A stretch of 5,748 nt of DNA from Lachnospiraceae bacterium. GTDB lineage: Bacteria > Bacillota > Clostridia > Lachnospirales > Lachnospiraceae. The notes below the pieces were generated by a model that ran no database searches, was not told where the DNA came from, and worked only from the letters and a program-made list of their open reading frames with translations. How positions within the stretch are numbered: the first letter of the stretch is position 1; every line of letters begins with the position of its first letter. Location of the stretch: the NCBI GenBank assembly GCA_009774155.1, contig VSNE01000188.1, positions 1 through 5,748 on the forward strand, in the 5' to 3' direction. The position numbers were made by a program, and so were the translations under genes. Positions 5,734-5,748 of this stretch are shown here, piece after piece.

Positions 5734-5748
5734 GGGCAGATCATAGGC

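Noticed and set aside
1..5748. Mobile element, CRISPR, toxin-antitoxin or phage defence system
   Set aside because: No transposase, integrase, terminal repeats, repeat-spacer array or defence-type protein is visible; the genes are core functions plus one lipoprotein.

Overview
The window looks like a chromosomal segment of a low-to-mid-GC Gram-positive anaerobe, most likely a clostridium of the Lachnospiraceae type. Three things point there: the era - yqzL - recO order of Firmicutes, strong GGAGG ribosome binding sites, and a large cytosolic M16C (PreP-like) peptidase of the kind common in clostridia. The assignment is inferred from gene order and protein character, not from a database search. 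All six genes are on the + strand.

Region by region: (1) 11-268 encodes a complete HPr-family phosphocarrier. It has the PTS histidine (His15), but Arg stands where Firmicutes HPr carries the regulatory Ser46. A strong intrinsic terminator follows at 283-313. (2) 314-380 is a short promoter region with two near-identical direct copies of a TATACT-containing block, followed by a good SD at 371-375. (3) 381-3305 encodes a 974-residue M16C zinc peptidase with all expected catalytic residues. (4) era starts three bases after the peptidase stop, with no visible SD, and is followed by a small yqzL-like gene and recO. The start of recO lies inside yqzL, a 65-base overlap. These four genes (381-5035) look like one operon. 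(5) 5036-5145 is a 110-base gap with a near-consensus sigma-A-type promoter and several inverted repeats. (6) 5146-5733 encodes a predicted lipoprotein of unknown function. The last 15 bases hold nothing recognisable.

How the genes fit together: Era (30S ribosome maturation) and RecO (RecFOR recombinational repair) are housekeeping functions whose linkage through yqzL is conserved in Firmicutes. Here the peptide-degrading M16C enzyme has become the promoter-proximal gene of that cluster. The lipoprotein has its own promoter and seems to be a separate unit. In B. subtilis recO is followed by glyQS, so glycyl-tRNA synthetase genes may lie just beyond the window, but this cannot be seen.

No mobile element, CRISPR array, tRNA, rRNA or defence system is visible. 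The parts most worth a second look are the Ser46-to-Arg HPr, a RecO lacking the usual zinc-binding cysteines, the SD-less era start, the duplicated promoter block, and the palindrome-rich leader of the uncharacterised lipoprotein.
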